Position numbers and translations under genes: made by a program
NCBI GenBank assembly: GCA_934486455.1
Contig: CAKSPR010000054.1
Span: 1-9,678, forward strand
DNA length: 9,678 bases
Direction: 5' to 3'
From: an uncultured Eubacteriales bacterium
Lineage (GTDB): Bacteria > Bacillota > Clostridia > Oscillospirales > Acutalibacteraceae
The notes under the pieces: model-generated
The model's database searches: none
Seen by the model: the letters and a program-made list of their open reading frames with translations, nothing else
Told to the model about the DNA's origin: nothing
Shown here: positions 1-6,960 of the stretch, one piece after another
Layout of the letters: each line of letters starts with the position of its first letter
Position numbering within the stretch: the stretch's first letter is position 1

Positions 1-431
1 CCCTTTGCATACACGGTAAACTGTCCGTTTTCGCGCTTTACATCCGCCGAAATAACAACGCACTGATTGCCGTACTTTTTCGCCGCCTCATAAATCAAAC
101 TCGGATTTTTTAGGGCGCCGGAATTTACGCTAACCTTGTCCGCTCCGCATTTTAACACTCTGTCGAAATCGTCAACGGTGTTTATACCGCCGCCTACCGT
201 AAGCGGAATGAAAATCGTTTCGGCAACCTTTTTTAAAATATCGGTAAAAAGCGCCCTGCCCTCAGCCGATGCGGTTATGTCGTAAAAAACAAGCTCGTCC
301 GCGCCGTTGTCGCTATAAAATTTTGCAAGTCCGACCGGCGACGAAACATCCGACAGACCCTCAAAATTAACGCCCTTAACAACTCTGCCGTCCCTAACAT
401 CAAGGCACGGGATAATTCGTTTTGTAATCAT
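1..431 (-). CDS. hisF: Imidazole glycerol phosphate synthase cyclase subunit HisF (partial, C-terminus beyond left edge)
   Basis: HisF is the (beta/alpha)8-barrel cyclase half of the cytoplasmic HisF-HisH complex. It takes ammonia from HisH and converts PRFAR to imidazole glycerol phosphate plus AICAR. The first 143 residues are visible, out of roughly 250 in the family. Both catalytic aspartates of the family are present at the expected numbers: Asp11 in the opening IIPCLDVRDGRVVKG and Asp130 in VISADVKRENG. The phosphate-binding strand LTVGGGI is at residues 77-83, and YDITASAEGR is at 50-59. The ATG at 429-431 shares an ATGA overlap with the hisA stop, and GAGGTG lies 5 bases upstream inside the hisA end. 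The truncation is due to the window edge, not to a mutation. Identity is certain; the 3' end and what follows (usually hisI/hisE) cannot be seen. Confidence 0.97.
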   Translation of the reverse strand, partial: MITKRIIPCLDVRDGRVVKGVNFEGLSDVSSPVGLAKFYSDNGADELVFYDITASAEGRALFTDILKKVAETIFIPLTVGGGINTVDDFDRVLKCGADKVSVNSGALKNPSLIYEAAKKYGNQCVVISADVKRENGQFTVYAK

Positions 432-1141
432 TTTGCCACCTCAATTGCCCGGGCAAGCGAAATTGCCTTCGTGTAGTATGCCTTGCCGATTATTGCGCCG
501 TAAATTCCGAGACCTTTAAGCCTTTCTATATCGTCAATACCGCTCACGCCGCCCGACGCCGTAATGTTTAAGTCAAACCTTTCCGACATTTCCTTATATA
601 AATCAAGGTTTGTTCCCTGCATTGCACCGTCCTTTGAAACATCGGTGCAAATGACATTTTTAACGCCGATATTCTGCATTTTTTCACAAAATTCAAAGGG
701 CGTGTATTTGCTCAGATCGGTCCAGCCTTTTATGGCGACAAACCCGTCTTTTATGTCAATTCCGACTGCGATTTTTTCGCCGTATTTTTTTACCGCACTC
801 AATAAAAACTCCTCGTCATTAACCGCCGCAGTGCCGAGAATAACGCGTTTAACACCGATGTCCGAATATTTTTTCACCGTTTCAAGCGTTCTTATTCCGC
901 CGCCGACCTCTGTAAAAAGCGAAGTGTTTTTTACGATTTTTTCTATCGTATTTATGTTCGGCGTCTCGCCTGTTTTCGCACCCTCAAGGTCTACAATGTG
1001 CAAAAACTCTGCGCCCGAGTTTTCAAAATCCTTTGCGATTTCAAGGGGGTTTTCACTGTATACCGTCATTTTTTGATAGTCGCCCTTTAAAAGGCGAACA
1101 GCCTTGCCGTCATACAGATCTATTGCGGGAAAAATGTGCAT
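428..1141 (-). CDS. hisA: Phosphoribosyl-formimino-AICAR-P isomerase HisA (ProFAR isomerase)
   Basis: HisA opens the ribose of ProFAR by an Amadori-type rearrangement to give PRFAR, the substrate of HisF/HisH. It is 237 residues, normal for the family, and is a (beta/alpha)8 barrel related to HisF. Visible signatures are the N-terminal FPAIDLYDGKAVRL with the catalytic Asp8, VGGGIR at 79-84 for phosphate binding, GIDIKDG with the second catalytic Asp at 129, and the CTDVSKDGAMQG loop at 165-176. The ASGGVSG strand at 195-201 is the second phosphate-binding half. The ATG follows the hisH stop by 3 bases, and GGGGGAG, encoded in the last hisH codons, serves as ribosome binding site. The tryptophan-pathway isomerase activity of the fused PriA type cannot be excluded from sequence alone, but the his operon context makes plain HisA the natural call. 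Confidence 0.97.
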   Translation of the reverse strand: MHIFPAIDLYDGKAVRLLKGDYQKMTVYSENPLEIAKDFENSGAEFLHIVDLEGAKTGETPNINTIEKIVKNTSLFTEVGGGIRTLETVKKYSDIGVKRVILGTAAVNDEEFLLSAVKKYGEKIAVGIDIKDGFVAIKGWTDLSKYTPFEFCEKMQNIGVKNVICTDVSKDGAMQGTNLDLYKEMSERFDLNITASGGVSGIDDIERLKGLGIYGAIIGKAYYTKAISLARAIEVAK

Positions 1142-1144
1142 TTC

Positions 1145-1762
1145 TTATTCTCCCCCTTCGCAAAACGCGCGCAAAATGTTAAGTCCCGTATTTCCGCTTT
1201 TTTCGGGATGAAACTGGCAGCCGTACACATTACCGCACTGCACCGCGGCGGTAAGAGTTGCCCCGTATTCCGCATTTGCAATAACGCTTTCGTCGCAATT
1301 TGCCGCATAATAAGAATGAACAAAATACACAAAATCGCCGTCGTTTATATACCTGAAAATCCTGCTTTTCTTATCGGTGAATTTCAGCGAATTCCAGCCG
1401 ATATGCGGAATTTTTAAGCTTTTGTCTGTAAAGTCGGATATTGGGCGAATTTCACCTTTTATAAGACCCAGGCCGGAATGCTCGCCGTATTCGAAGCTTT
1501 TGTCGAACAAAAGCTGCATACCGAGACAAATTCCCATAATCGGCTTGCCTTTTTTCGCCTGTGAAACGATAACCTCGTCAAGGCGGGCGTCCCTGAGCTT
1601 TTTAACCGCGTCGCCGAAAGCGCCCACACCCGGGAGTATAATCTTATCGGCGCACTTTATTTTTTCGCTGTCCCCCGTCACGCAGGCGTCCGCTCCGATA
1701 TATGAAAGCGAGCTTTTAAGCGAAAAAAGATTTCCCACGCCGTAATCAACGATAGCAATCAT
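1145..1762 (-). CDS. hisH: Imidazole glycerol phosphate synthase glutamine amidotransferase subunit HisH
   Basis: HisH is the class I glutaminase that supplies ammonia to HisF through the subunit interface. With the ATG start the protein is 205 residues, normal for the family. The catalytic triad is visible as Cys79 in GICLGMQLLF (nucleophile elbow) and His185/Glu187 in CQFHPEKSG. The oxyanion-strand LPGVGAFGDA is at about 43-52. The start needs a choice: TTG at 1763-1765 lies directly in front of ATG at 1760-1762. The ATG gives the common TGATG junction with hisB and sits 7 bases from an AAGGGAG ribosome binding site, so it is preferred. The TTG would add one methionine only. The gene ends 3 bases before hisA. 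Nothing is odd in the sequence. Confidence 0.96.
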   Translation of the reverse strand: MIAIVDYGVGNLFSLKSSLSYIGADACVTGDSEKIKCADKIILPGVGAFGDAVKKLRDARLDEVIVSQAKKGKPIMGICLGMQLLFDKSFEYGEHSGLGLIKGEIRPISDFTDKSLKIPHIGWNSLKFTDKKSRIFRYINDGDFVYFVHSYYAANCDESVIANAEYGATLTAAVQCGNVYGCQFHPEKSGNTGLNILRAFCEGGE

Positions 1763-2349
1763 CAAAGCACTCCCTTTGTTGACAATATCTCGTCCTTAAA
1801 TTTGCCGTTTGTTTTAACCGCGCCCGACATTGTGCGTGCAAAAGACTTGAAGGCGCATTCGATTATGTGGTGAGAATTTGTTCCCGAGATTTTCTTTATA
1901 TGAAGGGTACACTGTGCGCTGCGCACAAATGCCGCGAAAAATTCTTCGCAAAGCTCGGTGTCAAATGTGCCGACCTTTTCGGTGGGAATATCAAGCGAAT
2001 AAGAAAGGTGCGCCCTGCCCGACAAATCGACCGCCGTTAAAACGAGCGATTCGTCCATGGGAAGAATTGTATCGGCATAGCGCTCGATTCCCTTTTTGTC
2101 GCCCAACGCCTTGTTAAACGCCTCCCCGAGAACGATTCCGATGTCCTCAACCGTATGATGGTCGTCAACATAGGTATCGCCTGCGCAGGACAGCGTTAAA
2201 TCAAAATGCCCGTGCTTTGCAAAAAGCGTTAACATATGCTCCAAAAACCCGCAGCCGCACCTGATTTCCGACCTTCCGCTTCCGTCAAGATCAAGCGAAA
2301 GCTTTATGTCGGTTTCGTTTGTTTTGCGCTTAATTTCCGCCTTTCTCAT
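1762..2349 (-). CDS. hisB: Imidazoleglycerol-phosphate dehydratase HisB
   Basis: HisB dehydrates imidazole glycerol phosphate to imidazole acetol phosphate, using Mn(II) ions bound between subunits of a 24-mer. This is the monofunctional form (195 residues) without the N-terminal histidinol-phosphate phosphatase domain found in enterobacteria, so a separate HisK/PHP-type phosphatase is required and is not in this window. Metal-binding signatures occur in both repeats of the fold: GFLEHML at 34-40 and DDHHTVED at 62-69 in the first, and GTNSHHIIE at 156-164 (His160, His161, Glu164) in the second. MDES is at 98-101. The ATG overlaps the hisC stop as ATGA and has a full AAGGAGG 7 bases upstream, inside the last hisC codons. 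Confidence 0.97.
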   Translation of the reverse strand: MRKAEIKRKTNETDIKLSLDLDGSGRSEIRCGCGFLEHMLTLFAKHGHFDLTLSCAGDTYVDDHHTVEDIGIVLGEAFNKALGDKKGIERYADTILPMDESLVLTAVDLSGRAHLSYSLDIPTEKVGTFDTELCEEFFAAFVRSAQCTLHIKKISGTNSHHIIECAFKSFARTMSGAVKTNGKFKDEILSTKGVL

Positions 2350-3413
2350 TTTGTTTCCTCCTTTATTATTTCCCTTAATTTTTCAATAAGAACCGTCATT
2401 TCGTCCTTTGTGCCGACGGTAATTCGGTTAAAATCCTTTATTCGCTCACCGTTAAAATGACGCACCAAAATTCCTTTGTCTTTAAGCTTTTTATAGATTT
2501 TTTCACCGCCGATTTTTTTATGTCTTGCAAATATGAAATTCGCCGATGAATTTGTCGTTTCAAAGCCGAGATTTTTAAGCTCGTTTTCGGCAAACAAGCG
2601 GGTTTCAATTATTTTTTTGCAGTTTTCCCTCGTATAATCCCCGTCGTCCAAAATCCCCTCGCCGAGCGCCATTGTCACAGAGTTCACGTTATACGGATTT
2701 GTGGAAAACCTGACCGTGTTAAGATCCGCAATAAGGCTTTTGCAGGCAATGCCGAACCCCAGCCGTGCGCCTGCCGCCGAACGGGATTTTGAAAAGGTTT
2801 GCGTAACCAAAAGATTGTCGTATTTATGTATAAGAGAAACTGCGCTCTCGCCGCCGAAATCAATGTACGCCTCGTCGATAACAACGACATTTTCGGGATT
2901 GTTTTTAACAATTTCCTCTATCTCGCCGAGCGTCAGCGCAATACCAGTCGGCGCATTGGGATTTGCGATAAATACCGTTGCGTTTGCATTTAAGTAATCC
3001 GAAATATTTATTTTAAAATCTGCCCCCAACGGGATTTTTTTATACACAACGCCGTTGTAATCGGCAAAAACCTCATAAAAGCCATAGGTAATATCGGGGA
3101 AAACAGCAGTTTTCTCCCCGCCGCAAAACGCCGAAAAGGCAAAATTTAAAATTTCGTCCGAGCCGTTAACCGCCATAACCTCATCTTTTTCAACGCCTAT
3201 GACCCCTGCAAATTTCTCGTTTAAAGCCGTGCATTCGGGATCGGGATAAAGCATAAGACGGGTTAAAGCCTCCCCTGCCCTCGACACCGCTTTGTCAGAC
3301 GGCGGAAACGGAGATTCGTTTGTGTTTAATTTTATATATTTTTTGTCCTGCGGCTGCTCGCCGGGTGTATACGGAACAAGCCTTTCCAGCCTACGGGAAA
3401 TAAATTTGCTCAT
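2346..3413 (-). CDS. hisC: Histidinol-phosphate aminotransferase HisC
   Basis: HisC is a PLP-dependent class I/II aminotransferase that moves an amino group from glutamate to imidazole acetol phosphate, giving L-histidinol phosphate. It has 355 residues, the usual length. The N-terminal substrate region LNTNESPFPPS is at 29-39, and GSDE at 84-87 begins the cofactor pocket. NPNAPTG at 151-157 and DEAYIDF at 180-186 contact the PLP ring. The Schiff-base lysine is Lys209 in TFSKSRSAAGARLGF, with the phosphate-binding Arg217 in the same stretch. The ATG sits after GGAGGAATAAAAG, so the ribosome binding site is formed by the last two Glu codons of hisD plus the stop. Three bases separate the genes. 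Related aminotransferases can act on aromatic substrates, but the context fixes HisC. Confidence 0.96.
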   Translation of the reverse strand: MSKFISRRLERLVPYTPGEQPQDKKYIKLNTNESPFPPSDKAVSRAGEALTRLMLYPDPECTALNEKFAGVIGVEKDEVMAVNGSDEILNFAFSAFCGGEKTAVFPDITYGFYEVFADYNGVVYKKIPLGADFKINISDYLNANATVFIANPNAPTGIALTLGEIEEIVKNNPENVVVIDEAYIDFGGESAVSLIHKYDNLLVTQTFSKSRSAAGARLGFGIACKSLIADLNTVRFSTNPYNVNSVTMALGEGILDDGDYTRENCKKIIETRLFAENELKNLGFETTNSSANFIFARHKKIGGEKIYKKLKDKGILVRHFNGERIKDFNRITVGTKDEMTVLIEKLREIIKEETK

Positions 3414-3416
3414 CTT

Positions 3417-4691
3417 TTATTCCTCCAGCCTTATAACCGCGCTTTTCGCATGGGCCGTAAGCCCCTCCTGCTCGGCAAAATATGCAACATCATAAGCAAC
3501 CCTTTTGAGTGCGTCCGCAGTGTAATAGGTGTACTGCGTTTTCTTAACAAAATCGTCCACCGAAAGCGGGCTTGAAAACTTCGCCGTGCCGCTTGTGGGC
3601 AACGTGTGATTTGCTCCGGCAAGATAATCGCCCAGCGCCTCGGGACAGCTTTTGCCCATAAATACCGACCCCGCGTGACGGATTTCGTCGAGATAATCAA
3701 AGGGGTTGTCCACGCAAAGCTCCAAATGCTCGGGCGCAATTTCGTTGGCAATGTCAATGGCGGTTTTTATGTCGTCAACAACAATGATCTTACCGTTGCC
3801 GTCAATGGATGCACGGGCAATTTCCGCCCTTTCAAGCCTTTGAATTTGAATTTCAATTTCCTTTTGAACCGCCTCGGCAAGCTCCTTTGAGGTCGTGACC
3901 AAAACCGCGCTAGCCATTTTGTCGTGCTCGGCCTGCGAGAGAAGGTCTGCGGCGGCGTATTTGGGATTTACCGTTTGGTCTGCGACAATTAAAATCTCGC
4001 TCGGCCCCGCCACCATATCGATGGAAACCAGGCCGAAAACCTGTTTTTTCGCCTCGGCGACAAACACGTTTCCGGGGCCGACGATTTTATCCGCCTTCGG
4101 TATGCTTTCGGTGCCGTATGCAAGCGCGGCGATCGCCTGTGCGCCGCCTACCTTGTATATTTTGTCAACACCGGCAATGTGCGCCGCCGCAAGAATCACC
4201 GGGTTTACACTTCCGTCGGGGCGCGGAGGCGTGACCATAACAAGCTTTTTCACGCCGGCGATTTTAGCGGGAATTGCATCCATCAGAACGGTCGACGGAT
4301 ACGCTGCCGTACCGCCCGGAACATAAAGACCCGCGCAATCGACGGGAATGATTTTCTGCCCTGTCACAATTCCGTTTTCGTCGTTTATGATAAAGCTTGT
4401 GCGGACTTGCTTTTGGTGAAATTTTCTGATGTTCGACGCCGCTTTTTTAAGTATGTTAATAAATTTTTCGTCGACCGCTTTTACCGCGTTTTCAATTTCA
4501 TCGGCGCTCACGGCAAAGGACGAAAGTCTTGCCCCGTCAAACCTTTCACAATATTCAAAGAGCGCCTTGTCGCCGTTGTTTTTAACATTTTCTATAATTT
4601 CAAAAACAATGTCCTCAACATTTGTTTTTATGTCTGCGCGCGCAAAAATCTCTTTATTTTCAACCTCTTTGTATTTCAAAATTTTAATCAT
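3417..4691 (-). CDS. hisD: Histidinol dehydrogenase HisD
   Basis: HisD is the Zn-dependent, NAD-dependent enzyme that oxidises L-histidinol to histidine in two steps. It has 424 residues from the chosen start, close to the family norm of about 430. Visible signatures are VPGGTAAYPS at 124-133, the long VGPGNVFVAEAK segment at 204-215 and DMVAGPSEIL at 225-234. Zinc ligands by family alignment are Gln253 and His256 in LLSQAEHD, Asp355 in ALGDYLAG and His414 in LTAHAKSA. The catalytic Glu321-His322 pair is in APEHLEL. The frame stays open upstream to a TTG at 4724, but ATG at 4691 is the start: GGAGGTC lies 4 bases before it and the family begins here. The first 8 bases overlap the hisG end. 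Confidence 0.97.
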   Translation of the reverse strand: MIKILKYKEVENKEIFARADIKTNVEDIVFEIIENVKNNGDKALFEYCERFDGARLSSFAVSADEIENAVKAVDEKFINILKKAASNIRKFHQKQVRTSFIINDENGIVTGQKIIPVDCAGLYVPGGTAAYPSTVLMDAIPAKIAGVKKLVMVTPPRPDGSVNPVILAAAHIAGVDKIYKVGGAQAIAALAYGTESIPKADKIVGPGNVFVAEAKKQVFGLVSIDMVAGPSEILIVADQTVNPKYAAADLLSQAEHDKMASAVLVTTSKELAEAVQKEIEIQIQRLERAEIARASIDGNGKIIVVDDIKTAIDIANEIAPEHLELCVDNPFDYLDEIRHAGSVFMGKSCPEALGDYLAGANHTLPTSGTAKFSSPLSVDDFVKKTQYTYYTADALKRVAYDVAYFAEQEGLTAHAKSAVIRLEE

Positions 4692-5313
4692 TTTTGACCT
4701 CCAGATGATCCGCGATGTTTTCAATCATATCGGTTTTGAATTTAAAGCTCGATTTGTTTGCTATAAGCCTTGCGCTGACGGGAAAAATTCTTTCTGTAAC
4801 CTCAAGATTGTTTTCCTTTAAGGTTGTGCCCGTTTCCACAATGTCCACAATAACGTCCGAAAGCCCCAAAATCGGCGCAATTTCGATGGAACCGTTAAGA
4901 TGGATTATGTCAATATCCCTGCCCTTTGCGTTATAGTAACGCTTTGCACAGTTTGAAAATTTCGTTGCGACACGAAGCGTCTTTCGATTTTCGTCAAAAA
5001 AGCCTTTTTTCGCCGCAACACACATATCGCATTTGTCTATATTAAGGTCTAAAAGCTCGTAAACCTCCGGCTCGTATTCAAGCAAAATATCCTTTCCCGC
5101 AACGCCTATTGCCGCTGCTCCGCGCTCAACATATATCGAAACATCCGACGGTTTTACCCAAAAATAACGAAGCCTTTTTTCGGGGTTTTCAAAAATAAGC
5201 TTTCTTGTATCATCCAAAACCGACGGGCACTCAAATCCCGCCTTTTCAAACATCTTATAAACCTTTTCTCCCAGCCTTCCCTTGGGAAGTGCAATATTTA
5301 AAAAATCACTCAA
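4684..5313 (-). CDS. hisG: ATP phosphoribosyltransferase catalytic subunit HisG (short form)
   Basis: HisG catalyses the first, committed step, joining ATP and PRPP to phosphoribosyl-ATP. This is the short form (209 residues): it lacks the C-terminal ACT-like regulatory domain that senses histidine in the long form, so it depends on HisZ for activity and feedback control. The N-terminal IALPKGRLGEKV at 7-18 and the PRPP loop DIVETGTTLKENNL at 157-170, preceded by GSIEIAPILGLSD, are diagnostic. The only plausible start is TTG at 5311-5313; no ATG or GTG lies near the family N-terminus. It overlaps the hisZ end by 8 bases. AAGGAGGT lies 10 bases upstream inside hisZ. A rare start plus an overlap suggests that hisG translation depends on ribosomes finishing hisZ, fitting a complex with equal subunit numbers. 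Confidence 0.95.
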   Translation of the reverse strand: MSDFLNIALPKGRLGEKVYKMFEKAGFECPSVLDDTRKLIFENPEKRLRYFWVKPSDVSIYVERGAAAIGVAGKDILLEYEPEVYELLDLNIDKCDMCVAAKKGFFDENRKTLRVATKFSNCAKRYYNAKGRDIDIIHLNGSIEIAPILGLSDVIVDIVETGTTLKENNLEVTERIFPVSARLIANKSSFKFKTDMIENIADHLEVKND

Positions 5314-6412
5314 CCTTCTCCGGACCTCCTTTTCCCAGCCTGTAAAGCGACATATAGCGCAGATTTTCGGGAATTTTCTTTTGTGCCGAAACGCTTATGT
5401 TTTTCTCCGAAAGCATATCAACGGCTTGTTTAACCGCTTTTGCGTCTGCCCTTTCGTCATACAAAAGGAGCGCGTCGACATCGAATTTTTCTTCGTCTCC
5501 GGGTAGCCGCTCGAGCAAATCGAGATATACCGCAAAGCCTATCGCACTTGAGTTTCTTTTCATTTTGCGCATAAGACCGTCATACTGACCGCCCGACAAA
5601 ATCCCCGTGGGGATGGTGTTTATAAAGCCTTTAAACACAATTCCGTTGTAATAATTTATATCGTGAATAACCGAAAAATCAAAATGTATTCTGTCTTCAA
5701 GTCCGCTTCCCTCAAAATAATCGGCAATTTTTTCGAGGGCGGAAACATACGGCGAAATTTTGTCGAAACCGATTTCTTTAAGAGCGGAGGCTACCTTTTT
5801 CATACTGCCGTAAAGCGATGCTGTTTTAACAAGAATTTCGGCGGCCTTTTGGTCTGCATTTTCCGCCGCACAAACTCTTTTTATGCCCTGAATGTTTTTT
5901 TCTCCAAGGCACTTTAAAATTTCTTTTTCCCCGCTCGGCGAAATTGCAAGCGCTTTTATTTCCTCCGAAATAATCTCCATATCGGAAATATCGAGAATGA
6001 AATCCGCCGAAATGCTCTCAAGGCTTTTTGCCGCAAGATAAAGGGTTTCGCAGATTATATATTCGTCAACATCGCCTATACATTCAAGACCCGCCTGCAT
6101 AATTTCTTTAAACGACTGGGTTCCTTTTGAAACGCGGTAAACATTTTCGTTGTAATAAACCTTTTTAACCGAGCCGTCAACATCGGCGCTGTCCTTTATT
6201 ATGGAAAGGGTGACATCGGGCTTCAACGCCATAAGCGCCCCGCTTGTGTCGGTGAATGTGATGATACTGTCCGAAACGAGAAAATCCTTGTTGCGTGTGT
6301 ATAAATCGTATTCCTCAAACTTGCTCATTTTAAACTGACAGTAGCCGTAGCTCTCATATAAGCTGCGCAGTTTAAAAATCGCCTTTTCTTCACTTCGTAA
6401 GATGTAATCCAT
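5306..6412 (-). CDS. hisZ: ATP phosphoribosyltransferase regulatory subunit HisZ
   Basis: HisZ is a catalytically dead paralogue of histidyl-tRNA synthetase that binds short HisG and gives it activity and histidine feedback inhibition. The 368 residues show the class II synthetase core: the motif 1 area near 23-38, motif 2 VYYNENVYRVSKGTQS followed by FKEIMQAGLECIG (85-113), and motif 3-like GILSGGQYDGL with AIGFAVYLDLL (270-300). LKPDVTLSI at 63-71 replaces the synthetase LRPEGT-type motif, as in HisZ. Residues from about 305 to the end (DALLLYDE and following) look like the first half of an HGTP anticodon-binding domain, too short to be complete, so it is not a real HisRS. The frame opens at TTG 6433, but ATG 6412 is the start, with AAAGGGGAAG just upstream. 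It lies 1 base after the yerC stop. Confidence 0.93.
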   Translation of the reverse strand: MDYILRSEEKAIFKLRSLYESYGYCQFKMSKFEEYDLYTRNKDFLVSDSIITFTDTSGALMALKPDVTLSIIKDSADVDGSVKKVYYNENVYRVSKGTQSFKEIMQAGLECIGDVDEYIICETLYLAAKSLESISADFILDISDMEIISEEIKALAISPSGEKEILKCLGEKNIQGIKRVCAAENADQKAAEILVKTASLYGSMKKVASALKEIGFDKISPYVSALEKIADYFEGSGLEDRIHFDFSVIHDINYYNGIVFKGFINTIPTGILSGGQYDGLMRKMKRNSSAIGFAVYLDLLERLPGDEEKFDVDALLLYDERADAKAVKQAVDMLSEKNISVSAQKKIPENLRYMSLYRLGKGGPEKVE

Positions 6413-6413
6413 T

Positions 6414-6707
6414 TTATTTCTTCCCCTTTTCAAGCCTTTCGAGGGCAGCCTTATATCCGCCGGTGCCGTATGTGAAGCATTTGTTTACACGGCTTATTGT
6501 TGCTGTGCTTGCGCCTGTTTCCTTCGAAATATTAATGTAGCTTTTGTTCTGCTGTAAAAGCTGCGCAACCTCAAGACGCTGCGAAAGCGATCGAATTTCT
6601 TTTATTGTGCATATGTCTTCAAAAAATCTATAACATTCCTCAATATTTTCCAAGGTTAAAATGGCTTCAAAAAGCTTGTCTGTATATTCCGTATACTTAC
6701 TTTCCAT
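6414..6707 (-). CDS. yerC: YerC/YecD family TrpR-related DNA-binding protein (candidate his operon repressor)
   Basis: This is a small helical DNA-binding protein of the Trp-repressor superfamily, 97 residues from the chosen start. The family core is clear: LFEAILTLENIEECYRFFED at 12-31, SLSQRLEVAQLL at 40-51, and the recognition-helix segment SKETGASTATISRV at 61-74, followed by NKCFTYGTGGY. The frame extends upstream to an ATG at 6755, but that codon lies inside the promoter -10 box (6754-6759), so it cannot be in the transcript. The ATG at 6705-6707 matches the family N-terminus and has AAGGAA 10 bases upstream. It is the first gene of the operon, 1 base before hisZ. Members of this family next to his genes have been proposed as histidine-responsive repressors (HisR). 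The palindrome over its own promoter supports that role here, but the effector is inferred. Confidence 0.9.
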   Translation of the reverse strand: MESKYTEYTDKLFEAILTLENIEECYRFFEDICTIKEIRSLSQRLEVAQLLQQNKSYINISKETGASTATISRVNKCFTYGTGGYKAALERLEKGKK

Positions 6708-6746
6708 TTGACTCTCATTCCTTTTTTGAAAAAAAGTTTCTTTACG

Positions 6747-6778
6747 CTTTATCATTTTACCATGCTAAACTGATAAAG
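6747..6778. promoter_or_regulatory. 32-bp near-perfect palindrome, candidate YerC (HisR) operator
   Basis: The two 16-base arms, read 5' to 3' on each strand, are CTTTATCATTTTACCA and CTTTATCAGTTTAGCA. They match at 14 of 16 positions, including all of the outer CTTTATCA and an inner TTTA. The site spans from inside the -35 box, across the whole spacer and the -10 box, to the predicted transcription start. A bound dimer or tandem dimers would block RNA polymerase. The first gene transcribed from it encodes a TrpR-like protein, so autoregulated repression is the natural reading. Which protein binds and which ligand is sensed is inference. Confidence 0.7.
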
Positions 6779-6782
6779 TCAA
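6754..6782 (-). promoter_or_regulatory. Sigma-A type promoter of the yerC-his operon
   Basis: On the minus strand TTGACT (6777-6782) and TAAAAT (6754-6759) are separated by exactly 17 bp, each differing from consensus by one base. The predicted start of transcription is near 6747, giving an untranslated leader of about 40 nt before yerC. There is no room for a T-box or a peptide attenuator, which makes protein-mediated control at the promoter the likely mechanism. Confidence 0.85.
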
Positions 6783-6801
6783 GTGCTGCCATTAAATTTT
6801 T

Positions 6802-6837
6802 TAAAAAAATATATAACCGCCCCTAAAAAGGACGGTT
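6802..6837 (-). terminator. Leftward intrinsic terminator with no obvious upstream gene
   Basis: On the minus strand AACCGTCC (6830-6837) pairs with GGGCGGTT (6815-6822), an 8-bp stem with one G-U pair and a 7-base loop. The run ATATATTTTTTT follows. It lies about 20 bp upstream of the his promoter -35 box. The nearest upstream gene (ogt) is on the other strand, so what it terminates is unclear: antisense transcription through ogt, or a short RNA made from 6838-6990. Confidence 0.6.
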
Positions 6838-6960
6838 TGCAAAGCGGCCGTAAGCCCGCAGCACAGCCCCGCAGCTCAAAAAGCAGGCTTTTTTTATCAA
6901 GCCCTCCTTGGACTTCGGCTGTCAAAAAAAGCGGCTGTCCGAGCGGTCTGCCTTTAAATG
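6838..6960. other. Stem- and repeat-rich non-coding segment between the his promoter and ogt
   Basis: This stretch contains two pairs of short direct repeats: CCCGCAGC at 6855-6862 and 6868-6875, and CGGCTGTC at 6916-6923 and 6932-6939. It also has several GC-rich half-stems separated by runs of A/T. On the minus strand GGCTT and AAGCC close a small hairpin near 6887-6904. Both strands have a short open frame here, but neither has a ribosome binding site, a convincing start or a recognisable product. It may be a dispersed intergenic repeat, the body of a small RNA ending at the 6802-6837 terminator, or a decayed sequence. No firm identification is possible. Confidence 0.35.

Noticed and set aside
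1..431. Apparent truncation of hisF
   Set aside because: The frame is open to the first base of the window; the missing C-terminus is an edge effect.
564..1076. 170-codon plus-strand open frame opposite hisA
   Set aside because: It has no ribosome binding site or recognisable domain and lies wholly inside an unmistakable hisA. Long antisense frames also occur opposite hisD (3895-4326, 4179-4697) and are by-products of the codon bias.
5306..6412. Possibility that this gene is a true histidyl-tRNA synthetase (hisS)
   Set aside because: The anticodon-binding domain is incomplete, the synthetase LRPEGT-type motif is altered, and the gene sits directly before a short-form hisG.
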